64,000 bases of DNA from Gimesia chilikensis (GTDB lineage: Bacteria; Planctomycetota; Planctomycetia; Planctomycetales; Planctomycetaceae). The notes beneath the pieces were generated by a model. It was not told where the DNA came from, did no database searches, and saw only the letters and a program-made list of their open reading frames with translations. The stretch is from NCBI RefSeq assembly GCF_007744075.1, contig NZ_CP036266.1, positions 4,759,748 through 4,823,747 on the forward strand. Reading direction: 5' to 3'. Of this stretch, positions 28,456 to 36,439 are shown one piece after another; positions within the stretch are counted from its first letter, which is position 1, and every line of letters begins with the position of its first letter. The translations under genes and the position numbers were made by a program.

Positions 28456-28936
28456 GGAATGGATGATTTTCTCATCATTCGTGCCAGTTCCAAGTGAGTA
28501 CTCAGGCAATATTAAAAAACAATTTCTTCCTTTCCCCATGTTAACATAACAGGAAATCGGAATGATGATATCGCGCACGGCAAATTCGGACTCAGTCTGT
28601 GGTCCTCAGGGCGGATATCGAGCGTTTCAGTAACAGTCCGAGAATTCGAAGGTTTCTCGAAGTAGTTATCCTGTGAAATGTAGCATTGCTTAACTCCTGC
28701 AGGGTTGTTGGACTGACGCTAGTTTCAGTCAGTCAGTGGGATGTCTTTTTGATAAGCTTCATGATCCGGATCCGCTGGCTTGTTATTCCACCTGACCAAG
28801 CGGTAGACAGCATACTCAACAAACGCTACCATGGGTACAATTGAACGCCTTCTTGGTTTGTTGAGAAAATGCGGATTGGCTCCTTCGCGAAGTCGGACCA
28901 CTTGAGAATGCGATTCAGATCATTTTCCGTAAATCC

Positions 28937-29539
28937 ATGGGTAAAAAAAGTATGCACGACGTATTGAATCGCAATTTGTATCTCGTCAAAGAACACGTGG
29001 GTATGTTCAAGGCGGCCAACAACTTTGATATATACGACCCGGAAACGGGTGAAATGATTCTGGAATGCCGCGAGAATAATCTGGGGACCTTCACGAAGAT
29101 GCTCCGCTTCACAGACTATAAGCGGATGACGCCTTTCGATATTCAAATCCGCACGCCGTCGGGTGAGAAAGTCATTCGTATCTCGCGCGGAGTTTCACTC
29201 TTTCTATCCACCGTCGCCGTATTCGACAAAAACGACACGTACATCGGCGGCTTCAAAGAAAAGTTTTTCTCAATCGGCGGTGCATTTCATGTTTTAGGGC
29301 CGGATGACAGCCCCTTATGTGAGCTAAAAGGGAAATGGACCGGCTGGAACTTTCACTTTATGAAAGATGGCGTCGACTTCGCGCACGTCTCGAAAAAGTG
29401 GTCTGGGATGGGAAAGGAATTCTTCACCAGTGCCGACAACTATGTACTGGAAATGTTTGACACGATACCGCAGGACAATCCGCTGCGGCAATTGATTATG
29501 GCTGCGGTAATGTGCATCGACATGGTGCTGAAAGAGTAG
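28937..29539 (+). CDS. LURP-one/phospholipid-scramblase-like protein
   Basis: This 200-residue protein has the beta-barrel pattern of the Tubby-like LOR/scramblase superfamily: LNRNLYLVKEHVGMFKAANNFDIYD, then alternating strands such as VIRISRGVSLFLSTVAVFD, IGGFKEKFFSIGGAFHVL and CELKGKWTGWNFHF, and a C-terminal hydrophobic helix (QLIMAAVMCIDMVLK). Members bind or shuffle lipids in eukaryotes; bacterial roles are unknown. No clear ribosome-binding site precedes ATG 28937; ATG 28952 is an alternative. It is bracketed by the intact DUF1501 3' end and the first copy of that 3' end. The 480 bases before it hold no gene. Confidence 0.7.
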   Translation: MGKKSMHDVLNRNLYLVKEHVGMFKAANNFDIYDPETGEMILECRENNLGTFTKMLRFTDYKRMTPFDIQIRTPSGEKVIRISRGVSLFLSTVAVFDKNDTYIGGFKEKFFSIGGAFHVLGPDDSPLCELKGKWTGWNFHFMKDGVDFAHVSKKWSGMGKEFFTSADNYVLEMFDTIPQDNPLRQLIMAAVMCIDMVLKE

Positions 29540-29559
29540 CAGCCGCATTATTGACGGAT

Positions 29560-29592
29560 GAGGGAAAAGGGCGCAGCCCCTGAATTGGCTGC
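29560..29592 (+). repeat. Boundary repeat, left half only
   Basis: GGGAAAAGGGCGCAGCCCC followed by CCCCTGAATTGGCTG (29577-29591) matches the left half of the composite repeat found after many genes in this zone. Here it stops exactly where homology to the DUF1501 3' end begins (about 29594), so it marks a junction. Confidence 0.6.
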
Positions 29593-29593
29593 C

Positions 29594-29767
29594 GAACTCG
29601 GCGACTTCGTCACCGAAAAGAAAGCCAGCGTGCGGGACCTGCAGTCAACGATCCTGCATCTGACGGGTTTGGATGCCCGCAAGCTGAAGGTGCCGTACCA
29701 GGGGTTGGACCAACGGTTGATTGGCCCGGCGGATGAGGACCATTTGCTGGAGGGGGTATTGGCTTGA
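29594..29767 (+). pseudogene. Copy 2 of the DUF1501 3' end (C-terminal 53 codons)
   Basis: The segment encodes the last 53 residues of the DUF1501 protein, starting at FVTEKKASVRDLQ and ending HLLEGVLA and a stop. It is identical in protein sequence to 28297-28455 but about 10 percent different in DNA. I count 16 base differences, and every one is synonymous. No start codon or upstream part of the gene is present. It is therefore a truncated gene end that came from a diverged, functional DUF1501 gene. Confidence 0.85.
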
Positions 29768-29841
29768 GGGGGTGACAGTTGTTTTTTACCCACTGAGAGC
29801 TGAGACGACTTACGAATTCTAATTAAAGAGAAAGTAGTGAT

Positions 29842-30708
29842 GTGAAATCCCCAGGGCCACTGAAATATTCACTGTTGAGTTCTCACATTGAATGGGTATT
29901 ACATATCACAGTACTGCTGTTAATATCTTCCGTTTCATATTGTCTGGCGGAGAATGAAGCCTCTCCCCGGACGTCTGGTACTGAAAAACGGTTCAAAAAT
30001 AAAATCGGCATGACGCTGGTAAAAATTCCTGCGGGTGAGTTTTTGATGGGGTCGCCTCCGACAGAAAAGTGGCGGAGCGATGACGAACAGCAACACCGCG
30101 TGCGAATCACCAAGCCGTTTTACATGGCGACAACCGAAGTTACCCAGAAACAATGGAACGCCGTAATGGGAACGGAGCCGTGGAAAGATAAAAACAACAT
30201 CCGGGAGGGTGCCAACTTTCCAGCCGGTTTTGTGAATTGGAATGAAGCAACCGCATTCTGCCGCAAACTGAGTCAAAAGGAAGGTCGCACCTATCGCTTG
30301 CCGACCGAAGCAGAATGGGAATATGCGTGTCGAGCCGGCTCCACAACGAAATATTGTTTCGGGGCGGACGACAAGCACCTCGGAGATTATGCCTGGTATG
30401 ATGAAAACACATACGATGTCGACGAGTATTACGCACATCAGGCAGGTGTGAAGAAAGCAAACCAGTTTGGTCTGTACGACATGCATGGAAACGTATTCGA
30501 GTGGTGTCGAGACTGGTATGATGAAGATTACTATGAAAAATCTCCGCCCGCAGATCCACAGGGGCCTTCCGCTGGCGCTTTCCCCATTTTCCGGGGCGGC
30601 TCCTGGTATGGTTTCCCGCGGATCTGCCGTTCTGCCTACCGCAGTGGAGGCCCACCCGGTTATCGAAACTTCAACGTGGGTTTTCGAGTCGTCTGTGAGC
30701 AGGATTAA
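29842..30708 (+). CDS. SUMF1-domain (formylglycine-generating-enzyme-like) exported protein
   Basis: This 288-residue protein starts at GTG 29842 and has an N-terminal hydrophobic segment (about 18-36), so it is exported or membrane-anchored. The SUMF1 domain is clear: GMTLVKIPAGEFLMGS, ATTEVTQKQWNAVMG, YRLPTEAEWEYACRAG, FGLYDMHGNVFEWCRDWY and RGGSWYGFPRICRSAYR. True formylglycine-generating enzymes have two copper-binding cysteines in the last region; here the first is replaced (WYGF) and only the ICR cysteine remains. It is more likely a structural or regulatory SUMF1 protein than a sulfatase activator. It sits between copies 2 and 3 of the DUF1501 tail. Confidence 0.82.
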   Translation: MKSPGPLKYSLLSSHIEWVLHITVLLLISSVSYCLAENEASPRTSGTEKRFKNKIGMTLVKIPAGEFLMGSPPTEKWRSDDEQQHRVRITKPFYMATTEVTQKQWNAVMGTEPWKDKNNIREGANFPAGFVNWNEATAFCRKLSQKEGRTYRLPTEAEWEYACRAGSTTKYCFGADDKHLGDYAWYDENTYDVDEYYAHQAGVKKANQFGLYDMHGNVFEWCRDWYDEDYYEKSPPADPQGPSAGAFPIFRGGSWYGFPRICRSAYRSGGPPGYRNFNVGFRVVCEQD

Positions 30709-30739
30709 CCACAGGAGGGCTTAACGGTTCTTACTCTTT

Positions 30740-30801
30740 CATCTGACCGGGTTGGACGCCCGGCGTAAGAGGATCATTTGCTGGAGGGGGTGCTGGCTTG
30801 A
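30740..30801 (+). pseudogene. Copy 3 of the DUF1501 3' end, internally deleted
   Basis: CATCTGACCGGGTTGGACGC and then, after a gap of about 65 bases relative to the intact gene, GAGGATCATTTGCTGGAGG through the TGA stop reproduce the two ends of the DUF1501 tail. The central part is missing. It lies 31 bases after the SUMF1 gene. Confidence 0.75.
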
Positions 30802-30902
30802 GGACAGGGCTTCTGATTCATTCCAGGTTGGGAGCTAAAATCACATAACAACGTCTATTTCCGATAAATCGAATACCGGAGTCGAACATCAATCAAAGCG
30901 AA

Positions 30903-31634
30903 ATGGTTTCTGCCAAATCTGGATCGTCTTTGGAAAGATCTCTCCTGCGATCCACGGCTGCCATTGCACTGATCGTGTTCGGGGCAGCCATGGTGTTCGT
31001 CTCATTCGAGTTGGTATCGAACCGATTCGGTAATACCGATACGCTGGGCCTCTTTTTGTTCGGTCTCGCAGGATGCATTTTCGCAACCGGCGTTGCTCTA
31101 TTCTTTCTCCGTCTTCCCCATGCGATATTAGTGGGCATCATTGCCGCCCCTTTGTTGGTTGTACTCCTGTTTGTATTGTTCTGGGTGACCTTATTTACCA
31201 CAGTATTTCAAAACCGTCATCATCAGGCTTTTGCTGCCAACGGTGAGGCACAGATTCAGCCCGCCCGACAGATGGACGAAGAATTCGATGAATGCCATCA
31301 TTACATCACATACGGTAAAGATAGTCCGTTGTTTAATTCGGTCGCCTACTTTGGTGACCGCTATCAACTGACAATGCAGGTCCCGGTAAACATCAAATCC
31401 AAAATGTCTGGATCAGTCACAGGTGAACCGAAATTCTATCTCAATGAGATCGAATCAATCACTGTTTTCCCATCAGGCGGGGTCAGTACATCCTATTCTC
31501 GAGATCTCCATTTCGGTTCAGCGGAATGGCAAAAGGTCTTCGAAAGCAATGGTGACTTCAGTACAATAGGATTTGACATAAAACCAACTGGTGTCGCCAA
31601 CTTTCAAAAACACGTTGATGCGTCACGGCCTTAA
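30903..31634 (+). CDS. Hypothetical membrane protein
   Basis: The 243-residue protein has three predicted transmembrane helices (about 18-38, 48-68 and 74-100) and a 140-residue soluble C-terminal part with alternating strands (YQLTMQVPVNIKSKMSG, EIESITVFPSGG). No family recognised. No strong ribosome-binding site is seen before ATG 30903. It lies between DUF1501-tail copies 3 and 4. Confidence 0.55.
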   Translation: MVSAKSGSSLERSLLRSTAAIALIVFGAAMVFVSFELVSNRFGNTDTLGLFLFGLAGCIFATGVALFFLRLPHAILVGIIAAPLLVVLLFVLFWVTLFTTVFQNRHHQAFAANGEAQIQPARQMDEEFDECHHYITYGKDSPLFNSVAYFGDRYQLTMQVPVNIKSKMSGSVTGEPKFYLNEIESITVFPSGGVSTSYSRDLHFGSAEWQKVFESNGDFSTIGFDIKPTGVANFQKHVDASRP

Positions 31635-31827
31635 ACCAATACGCTATGGTTTTCACTGTTCTCCATGTGTGGTACTAAGTCTTTTCCAGTTTTGAGGTAG
31701 TTCGGATTATCAGTAGGCCCGTTAGCTGGTTGCTCACTGCCGTTGGCGCCAGGCTACCTCATTTCTGAATGAAGTTTTAAAGTGGAACAGAACAGTTCAA
31801 AGGGGCCAGTCCCCGAACCATCAGCAA

Positions 31828-31858
31828 AGACGAGAAAATAGAGTCTCGTCTCTTTTTT
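31828..31858 (+). terminator. Intrinsic terminator
   Basis: AGACGAGA (31828-31835) and TCTCGTCT (31844-31851) form an eight-base stem with an eight-base loop, followed by CTTTTTT. It lies about 200 bases after the membrane-protein gene and 65 bases before the next gene, separating the two. Confidence 0.75.
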
Positions 31859-31922
31859 CAATGAGACCTTACCTCTCTATTCTCCCAGTTCTGCCACTCA
31901 GCTCGACCAAAGGAGACCGACG

Positions 31923-32510
31923 ATGAATCGACACATCACCTTCGTTATTGTCGCGGTGGTCGCAGGCGCGGCTTCCGTATTCTCGAATGCTGAAGAAGAG
32001 ACGCGAAAATCCGAGATTGCCACGTTCGAATCGGTGCAGCAAAACAGGGACTATCGCGTTTCGCTGCTGGGCATCACCAAAGGAATTTCGTTTGTGGATT
32101 CGCAAGCTCTGATTGACGAGGGCGGCCGTCCTCCCGGAAACAACGCGGTGCCCTGGATGCGCGTCGTCGCGGTCATCGAAAAACTCACAGACAAAGACGA
32201 AACGTGGGGCTTCAACGCGGAAACAGCGGATGGCAAACCGCTGGTCGGCAAAGTCAGAATTGAATCGAACGGTCGCGTCATCGGAAGTCGCAGCAATGGC
32301 ATCACCGAAATGGATTGTAATTCTCCGCAGCTGCCCGCCACCACCTTCCCCGTCGGATTGCCCCAGGATCTGAATGAGCAACAGTCCAAGGTCTACTCCT
32401 TCACCTTGTCCGGCAAGTTCCTGCCTGCGGAAACAGTCGTGCTGCGATTTACCTTCGGCGATGCAAAACACCGCCGCGAACTTGTGTTTGAGGATGTCCC
32501 ACTGCCGTAG
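31923..32510 (+). CDS. Hypothetical secreted protein
   Basis: This 195-residue protein follows a strong AAAGGAGA ribosome-binding site. The N-terminus MNRHITFVIVAVVAGAASVFSNAEEE is a signal peptide. The mature part looks like an immunoglobulin-like beta-sandwich (MRVVAVIEKLTDKDETWGF, KVYSFTLSGKFLPAETVVLRFTF). No named family recognised. Base composition is like the chromosome, unlike the next three genes. Confidence 0.65.
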   Translation: MNRHITFVIVAVVAGAASVFSNAEEETRKSEIATFESVQQNRDYRVSLLGITKGISFVDSQALIDEGGRPPGNNAVPWMRVVAVIEKLTDKDETWGFNAETADGKPLVGKVRIESNGRVIGSRSNGITEMDCNSPQLPATTFPVGLPQDLNEQQSKVYSFTLSGKFLPAETVVLRFTFGDAKHRRELVFEDVPLP

Positions 32511-32521
32511 GCAGTTGTGTA

Positions 32522-32621
32522 TTTGACCAGGTTGGATGCGAGGAATCTGAAGGTGCCGGACCAGGGGTTAGATCAGAGATTGATCGGACCGTCGGATGAG
32601 TATCATTTACTGGAAGGGGTT
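32522..32621 (+). pseudogene. Copy 4 of the DUF1501 3' end, decayed
   Basis: Translation gives LTRLDARNLKVPDQGLDQ and RLIGPSDEYHLLEGV, the same tail with amino-acid replacements and a lost stop; the frame runs on to about 32660. It is the most diverged copy and sits immediately left of the AT-rich three-gene block. Confidence 0.8.
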
Positions 32622-32802
32622 GAAGAATTACAGGAATATATAAAAACAATCCCAACTTGATGCGACGAGCCCTAAGATGCTAATATTCACTATTCTTATC
32701 GCAGTATGTTTTCAAGCCTAACATACAAGGCTCTTCTCTTCTCATTTTTTTCTTCATAATTGATTCAACACCATTCTTCCTACTCTTCAAGGCTAACTGC
32801 AA

Positions 32803-33819
32803 TTGAAAATCGATAAAGAGCTCATCAGTGTTGATTTCGAGAAGTGCTCGGAACTTAGTCAGTATTTACTTTCAGTTCAGATTCCCCTTGATCGAGAAGA
32901 ATCCACACTACCGTGCCTTGATCCCATATTAATAGGTAATTTCTACTTATTGTTAGTAGCAATCTGTCATCAAACATCTCCGCTAAATAAATCTCCACTC
33001 AAAGGGATCGTAGATGGTAAAGAACTAAAAGGATGGGATTACCTTTTCAAAAAGCTTGAACAAGAAGCATCACGAAATCCCAAACTCCTTCTCGTAGATT
33101 CTTGGGTTTCATTCTCTCCAGAATATTTACAATCACTTTATCATGATGATCAATTTGGAAACAGTCTTTCAGATCCTATTGGCAGAACTGCTCTGATCAA
33201 TAATTTAGGATCTGTTATGCTAGCCCAAGGCTGGAACTCTCTAGAAGATATTTATCTTGAGTGTGGAAGACAGGTAGCCGAAGGTTATCCGAATCTGCTT
33301 GGTCAACTAACCCTATTTGAAGCTTTTCGTGACCCTGTCAAGAAAAAATCTTTTTTCCTGTTATCCCTAATGCGAAATAATGGACTTTGGAATTACAGAG
33401 ACGAAGAGAATTTAGGTCCCCCTGTTGATTATCACGAGGTGAGAGGCCATCTACGTATCGGAACTGTAAAAATTCTCGACTTGTCATTGCACCTTAAAAT
33501 AATGAGTCAAGAGCAAGTTTCAGAGAGAGAAGATATATTTATTCGCCAGGCAGTTGTTGACGCGATAATGTTAATCTCAAAACAAACAGGCATGACCCCA
33601 AGTCAGTTGCATTATTTATTTTGGAACATATTTCGCTCTTGCTGTACCAGAGAAACCCCTCACTGCCATAAATGTCCACCTGAACCTCACCTACCAGAGA
33701 GATATCAACATCTCGCAGATCAAGGTTCTGAAACTCAATGTCCTTTTAGCAAACATTGTGATAGTGCAGACAATACTCAAAAATACATAGAACACATCTT
33801 CGTAACTGATTTCTATTAG
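32803..33819 (+). CDS. HhH-GPD DNA-glycosylase-like protein with Fe-S cysteine cluster
   Basis: The 338-residue protein starts at TTG 32803 (AAGG ten bases upstream); no ATG lies near. Residues 206-222, PPVDYHEVRGHLRIGTV, resemble the VDxHVxRxxxRLG strip of the endonuclease III/MutY superfamily, placing Asp209 at the catalytic position. Near the C-terminus Cys281-x6-Cys288-x2-Cys291 matches the first three ligands of the [4Fe-4S] loop. The fourth would be Cys313 or Cys319, after an insertion of about 20 residues. The helix-hairpin-helix itself is not recognisable. It is AT-rich, starts a three-gene block and overlaps none of its neighbours. A queuosine-salvage-like nucleoside glycosylase is an alternative. 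Confidence 0.55.
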   Translation: MKIDKELISVDFEKCSELSQYLLSVQIPLDREESTLPCLDPILIGNFYLLLVAICHQTSPLNKSPLKGIVDGKELKGWDYLFKKLEQEASRNPKLLLVDSWVSFSPEYLQSLYHDDQFGNSLSDPIGRTALINNLGSVMLAQGWNSLEDIYLECGRQVAEGYPNLLGQLTLFEAFRDPVKKKSFFLLSLMRNNGLWNYRDEENLGPPVDYHEVRGHLRIGTVKILDLSLHLKIMSQEQVSEREDIFIRQAVVDAIMLISKQTGMTPSQLHYLFWNIFRSCCTRETPHCHKCPPEPHLPERYQHLADQGSETQCPFSKHCDSADNTQKYIEHIFVTDFY

Positions 33820-33831
33820 GATAGTGAGAGA

Positions 33832-34674
33832 ATGAATGATGCTACTGTAAAACCACACTCCAATATCAAGGATGAGACTTCATTACATTCTGAGTTTGTT
33901 GGAATGCTTTTCGCGCTAGCCATTGCGCAAGTTGCAGTTGAATCAGCTGATTTAGTGAATCATAAATTTTATTCTTTAAAATCGGATTTCTTACCAGCAT
34001 TTTCACATCTTTTTTTAGCAACAACCATTATTGGATCCAGTTGGATAGGATGGAAATCATCTAAATCCAGCATGAGTAAAATTAATAACATTTTCACCTT
34101 GAATTCAATTGAATTACTTATAGATGTATTTCTAGTTGTTTGTTACTTCATCATCGTCAAATCCGTCGAAACCATTTCTCCTCTAGGACACTTTGTACCC
34201 TCCGCGAAACCCGAGGTTCTATGGACAACAGTCATTCTTACCACTTATTTTTTGTGGGATCTATTGACAAAACTATTTAAAAAAATTGAGCTAGCCCCAC
34301 ACTCAGTTGAAGGCCCCACACTCCAAAATAAAAGCCAAATAGTCCAAAAGGTTTGCTCATGCCCTATTATCATCCTTAAAAAGCTATGGTTATGGGTTAC
34401 CAAATGGGAATGGAAATCATTCTTAAACCGCGGATGGGCTTCATTCGTTTGTTCCTTTATGTCGATACTAGCCTTCTATTTTTTACCCCTAGAAACCACA
34501 AATACACTCACCATCGTTTTCATAGACCTCGATCTATTCTTTCTGATCCTTACATTTAGGGCCATGAAGTTAGAGGACTTCGATAAGCTCTCTACTTGTC
34601 AACATGTCGGATGGATCACACTACTGGTCTTTTTTTTGGGACTAATGATATCCCTCCACTTACTGCCTAAGTAG
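33832..34674 (+). CDS. Multi-pass membrane protein of the AT-rich block
   Basis: This 280-residue protein starts 12 bases after the glycosylase-like gene. It has about six hydrophobic segments (near residues 23-40, 57-72, 95-115, 130-145, 205-222 and 226-275, the last probably two helices). A charged loop (LFKKIELAPHSVEGPTLQNK) lies in the middle. No family recognised. Tight spacing suggests translation together with the preceding gene. Membrane proteins of this kind often serve as effectors or anchors in defence modules, but nothing here proves that. Confidence 0.65.
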   Translation: MNDATVKPHSNIKDETSLHSEFVGMLFALAIAQVAVESADLVNHKFYSLKSDFLPAFSHLFLATTIIGSSWIGWKSSKSSMSKINNIFTLNSIELLIDVFLVVCYFIIVKSVETISPLGHFVPSAKPEVLWTTVILTTYFLWDLLTKLFKKIELAPHSVEGPTLQNKSQIVQKVCSCPIIILKKLWLWVTKWEWKSFLNRGWASFVCSFMSILAFYFLPLETTNTLTIVFIDLDLFFLILTFRAMKLEDFDKLSTCQHVGWITLLVFFLGLMISLHLLPK

Positions 34675-34773
34675 TCATATAAAAACATAAGCATAAAACA
34701 CTCGTCTCCTCAAAAGATTTACTAAATACGATTTTCAACTCATAACTTTTTTGACAACTGAATTGGCATCTTC

Positions 34774-35640
34774 ATGGGACGCAAATTAACAATTTATATG
34801 CTAGATGGTTCTGCCACGGGTCCCAAAACAATAGAGATTGGTAACTGGTCAGGAAAGGCAATATATTGCCCAAGAGCAAAACTAAAATCACTACTCTCAC
34901 GACAAGAATTTGATTCACCTGGAATTTATTTCTTGAGAGGACAAAGTGAATCATATGAATTTGATGAATCTATCTATATTGGTGAGGCTGAAGAACTTCG
35001 CGCGAGGTTAAAACAACATATTGCAGATCGTGATTTTGATTCCGTGATATGTTTTCTAAGTAAAGACGAAATGCTAACCAAAGCGCATATCAAATACCTT
35101 GAAGCAAGACTAATCTCACTATCGAGAGAGGCGAATAGCTCATACGTCGAAAATAGCAACACTCCTAAGGCTTCTCGAATCTCAGAAGCTGACATATCTG
35201 ATATGGAGTATTTCATAGAGCAAATTAGATTAATTCTACCAACAGTAGGATTAAATTCTTTGGTTGTCGCTGCCCCTCACTCAGTCCAATCGGTTTCAAC
35301 AGAGGACAATGATCCCACTTATCGTATAAAATCCAAATCTCTCAATGCCACTATGGTTGAAACAGATGGAGCATTTGTAGTTAAAGCAGGTTCTCAAGCT
35401 AATATATCAACATCAAATTCAATCTCTGAAGGCTGGTTGAAAATTCGCAAAAAACTGCTGGAAGCGGAAGTCTTAAAGAAACAAGGAAAATATCTGGTGT
35501 TTACTGAAGATGCGAGTTTTTCATCACCTAGCGCGGCTTCTTCTGTAGTACTAGGCCGTCAGGCTCCCGGTCCGGTTTCCTGGTTGAATCAGGATGGCAT
35601 AACTTACAAAGAAGTTCAGGAAAGCCCTAACAATATTTAA
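34774..35640 (+). CDS. GIY-YIG nuclease with C-terminal DUF4357
   Basis: The 288-residue protein contains a GIY-YIG nuclease core: Gly50-Ile51-Tyr52, Tyr68-Ile69-Gly70, ELRARLKQH with the catalytic arginine, and Glu110 in KYLEARLISLS as the metal ligand. Its N-terminal 40 residues (KLTIYMLDGSATGPKTIEI, GKAIYCPR) are the standard lead-in of the DUF4357-linked GIY-YIG family. The final 45 residues (SFSSPSAASSVVLGR, then PVSWLNQDGITYKE) are the DUF4357 domain itself. Such proteins occur near restriction-modification and other defence genes. All catalytic residues are present. It lies 99 bases after the membrane-protein gene on the same strand. Confidence 0.85.
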   Translation: MGRKLTIYMLDGSATGPKTIEIGNWSGKAIYCPRAKLKSLLSRQEFDSPGIYFLRGQSESYEFDESIYIGEAEELRARLKQHIADRDFDSVICFLSKDEMLTKAHIKYLEARLISLSREANSSYVENSNTPKASRISEADISDMEYFIEQIRLILPTVGLNSLVVAAPHSVQSVSTEDNDPTYRIKSKSLNATMVETDGAFVVKAGSQANISTSNSISEGWLKIRKKLLEAEVLKKQGKYLVFTEDASFSSPSAASSVVLGRQAPGPVSWLNQDGITYKEVQESPNNI

Positions 35641-35650
35641 ATTGTTATAG

Positions 35651-35675
35651 CCCCTGAATTGACTGACAAGACGAG
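35651..35675 (+). repeat. Boundary repeat, left half, after the GIY-YIG gene
   Basis: CCCCTGAATTGACTG at 35651-35665, ten bases after the nuclease stop codon, matches the left arm of the composite repeat seen at 29577 and 39539. It closes the AT-rich block on the right; the base composition changes here. Confidence 0.6.
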
Positions 35676-35717
35676 ATTTTCAGGCTGTTTTCTTTCCAGT
35701 TAAAAAGAAGTGCCCCA

Positions 35718-36305
35718 ATGCCATCAAATAAAGAACAGCGACGTCACGCGGCACAGCGTGAGAGGGAGCGGCGGGCTCAGGAAATTGAATCGCAGCGACG
35801 GCAGGCGGCGGCGAATGTGAACTGGGGGTCTGCGATGACGCTCCTGGATGGTGAACTGCGTGAGCAGATTATTCGGCTCGGTGGGCTGCCGGTGGAGCCG
35901 ACGGGGCAATCCGCTATCGAAATCCTGACGCAACAGATCAAGTGGCCGGCGGGTACGTTTCGTTCCTCCGAAATCCGTTTTCGTGAACTGTATGCGGGGA
36001 TCGGCACTGTTGAAATGACTGATACTCAAATTCAGGATTCTGTGCTGGTGTGGTGCCATGACTTCGAATTTGCGATGAACGGCAGCTTCTACCCTGACTG
36101 GCAAGCTGACTTCACAGCGGTTGATTCAGCTCAGTTCGTCCCCTTCGGTGCAGACGCACATTACTTCTACCTGATTGGTGAGAATCCGCAGGATCCCACG
36201 AACCCGCTGGTTTACTCGGTCGATCACGAAACGACGTTCGAGGAACCTTACAATAGCGAGGGGACGACCGTCCTCAGTCTGTTGGAATTACTGATCGCGA
36301 ATTGA
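35718..36305 (+). CDS. Putative SUKH (SMI1/KNR4)-like protein
   Basis: This 195-residue protein has a strongly charged N-terminal helix (residues 5-33, Arg/Gln/Glu-rich). The following domain's pattern, FRELYAGIGTVEMTD, FAMNGSFYPDW, QFVPFGADAHYFYLIGEN and NPLVYSVDHETTFEE, resembles the SUKH superfamily of immunity proteins to polymorphic toxins. No toxin gene is adjacent. The match is by pattern only. A full composite repeat follows. Confidence 0.45.
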   Translation: MPSNKEQRRHAAQRERERRAQEIESQRRQAAANVNWGSAMTLLDGELREQIIRLGGLPVEPTGQSAIEILTQQIKWPAGTFRSSEIRFRELYAGIGTVEMTDTQIQDSVLVWCHDFEFAMNGSFYPDWQADFTAVDSAQFVPFGADAHYFYLIGENPQDPTNPLVYSVDHETTFEEPYNSEGTTVLSLLELLIAN

Positions 36306-36394
36306 TGAGAGGTTGGAACGGAAAAGTGGCAGGCAGCGATACTATGCACTATGCGACTTTCACAGTTGGACAAGCCAACTGTGCCACCCGCCGG
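36306..36394 (+). repeat. Composite palindromic repeat, copy 1
   Basis: Directly after the SUKH-like gene: GGAACGGAAAAG (36316-36327) and, 34 bases later, a perfect nine-base hairpin CACAGTTGG (36361-36369) and CCAACTGTG (36375-36383) with loop ACAAG, then CCACCCG. This is the clearest hairpin of the family. Confidence 0.75.
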
Positions 36395-36439
36395 GACTGA
36401 CAAGAGGGACCCCATGCTAATTCAGCCTCAGGAACAAAC

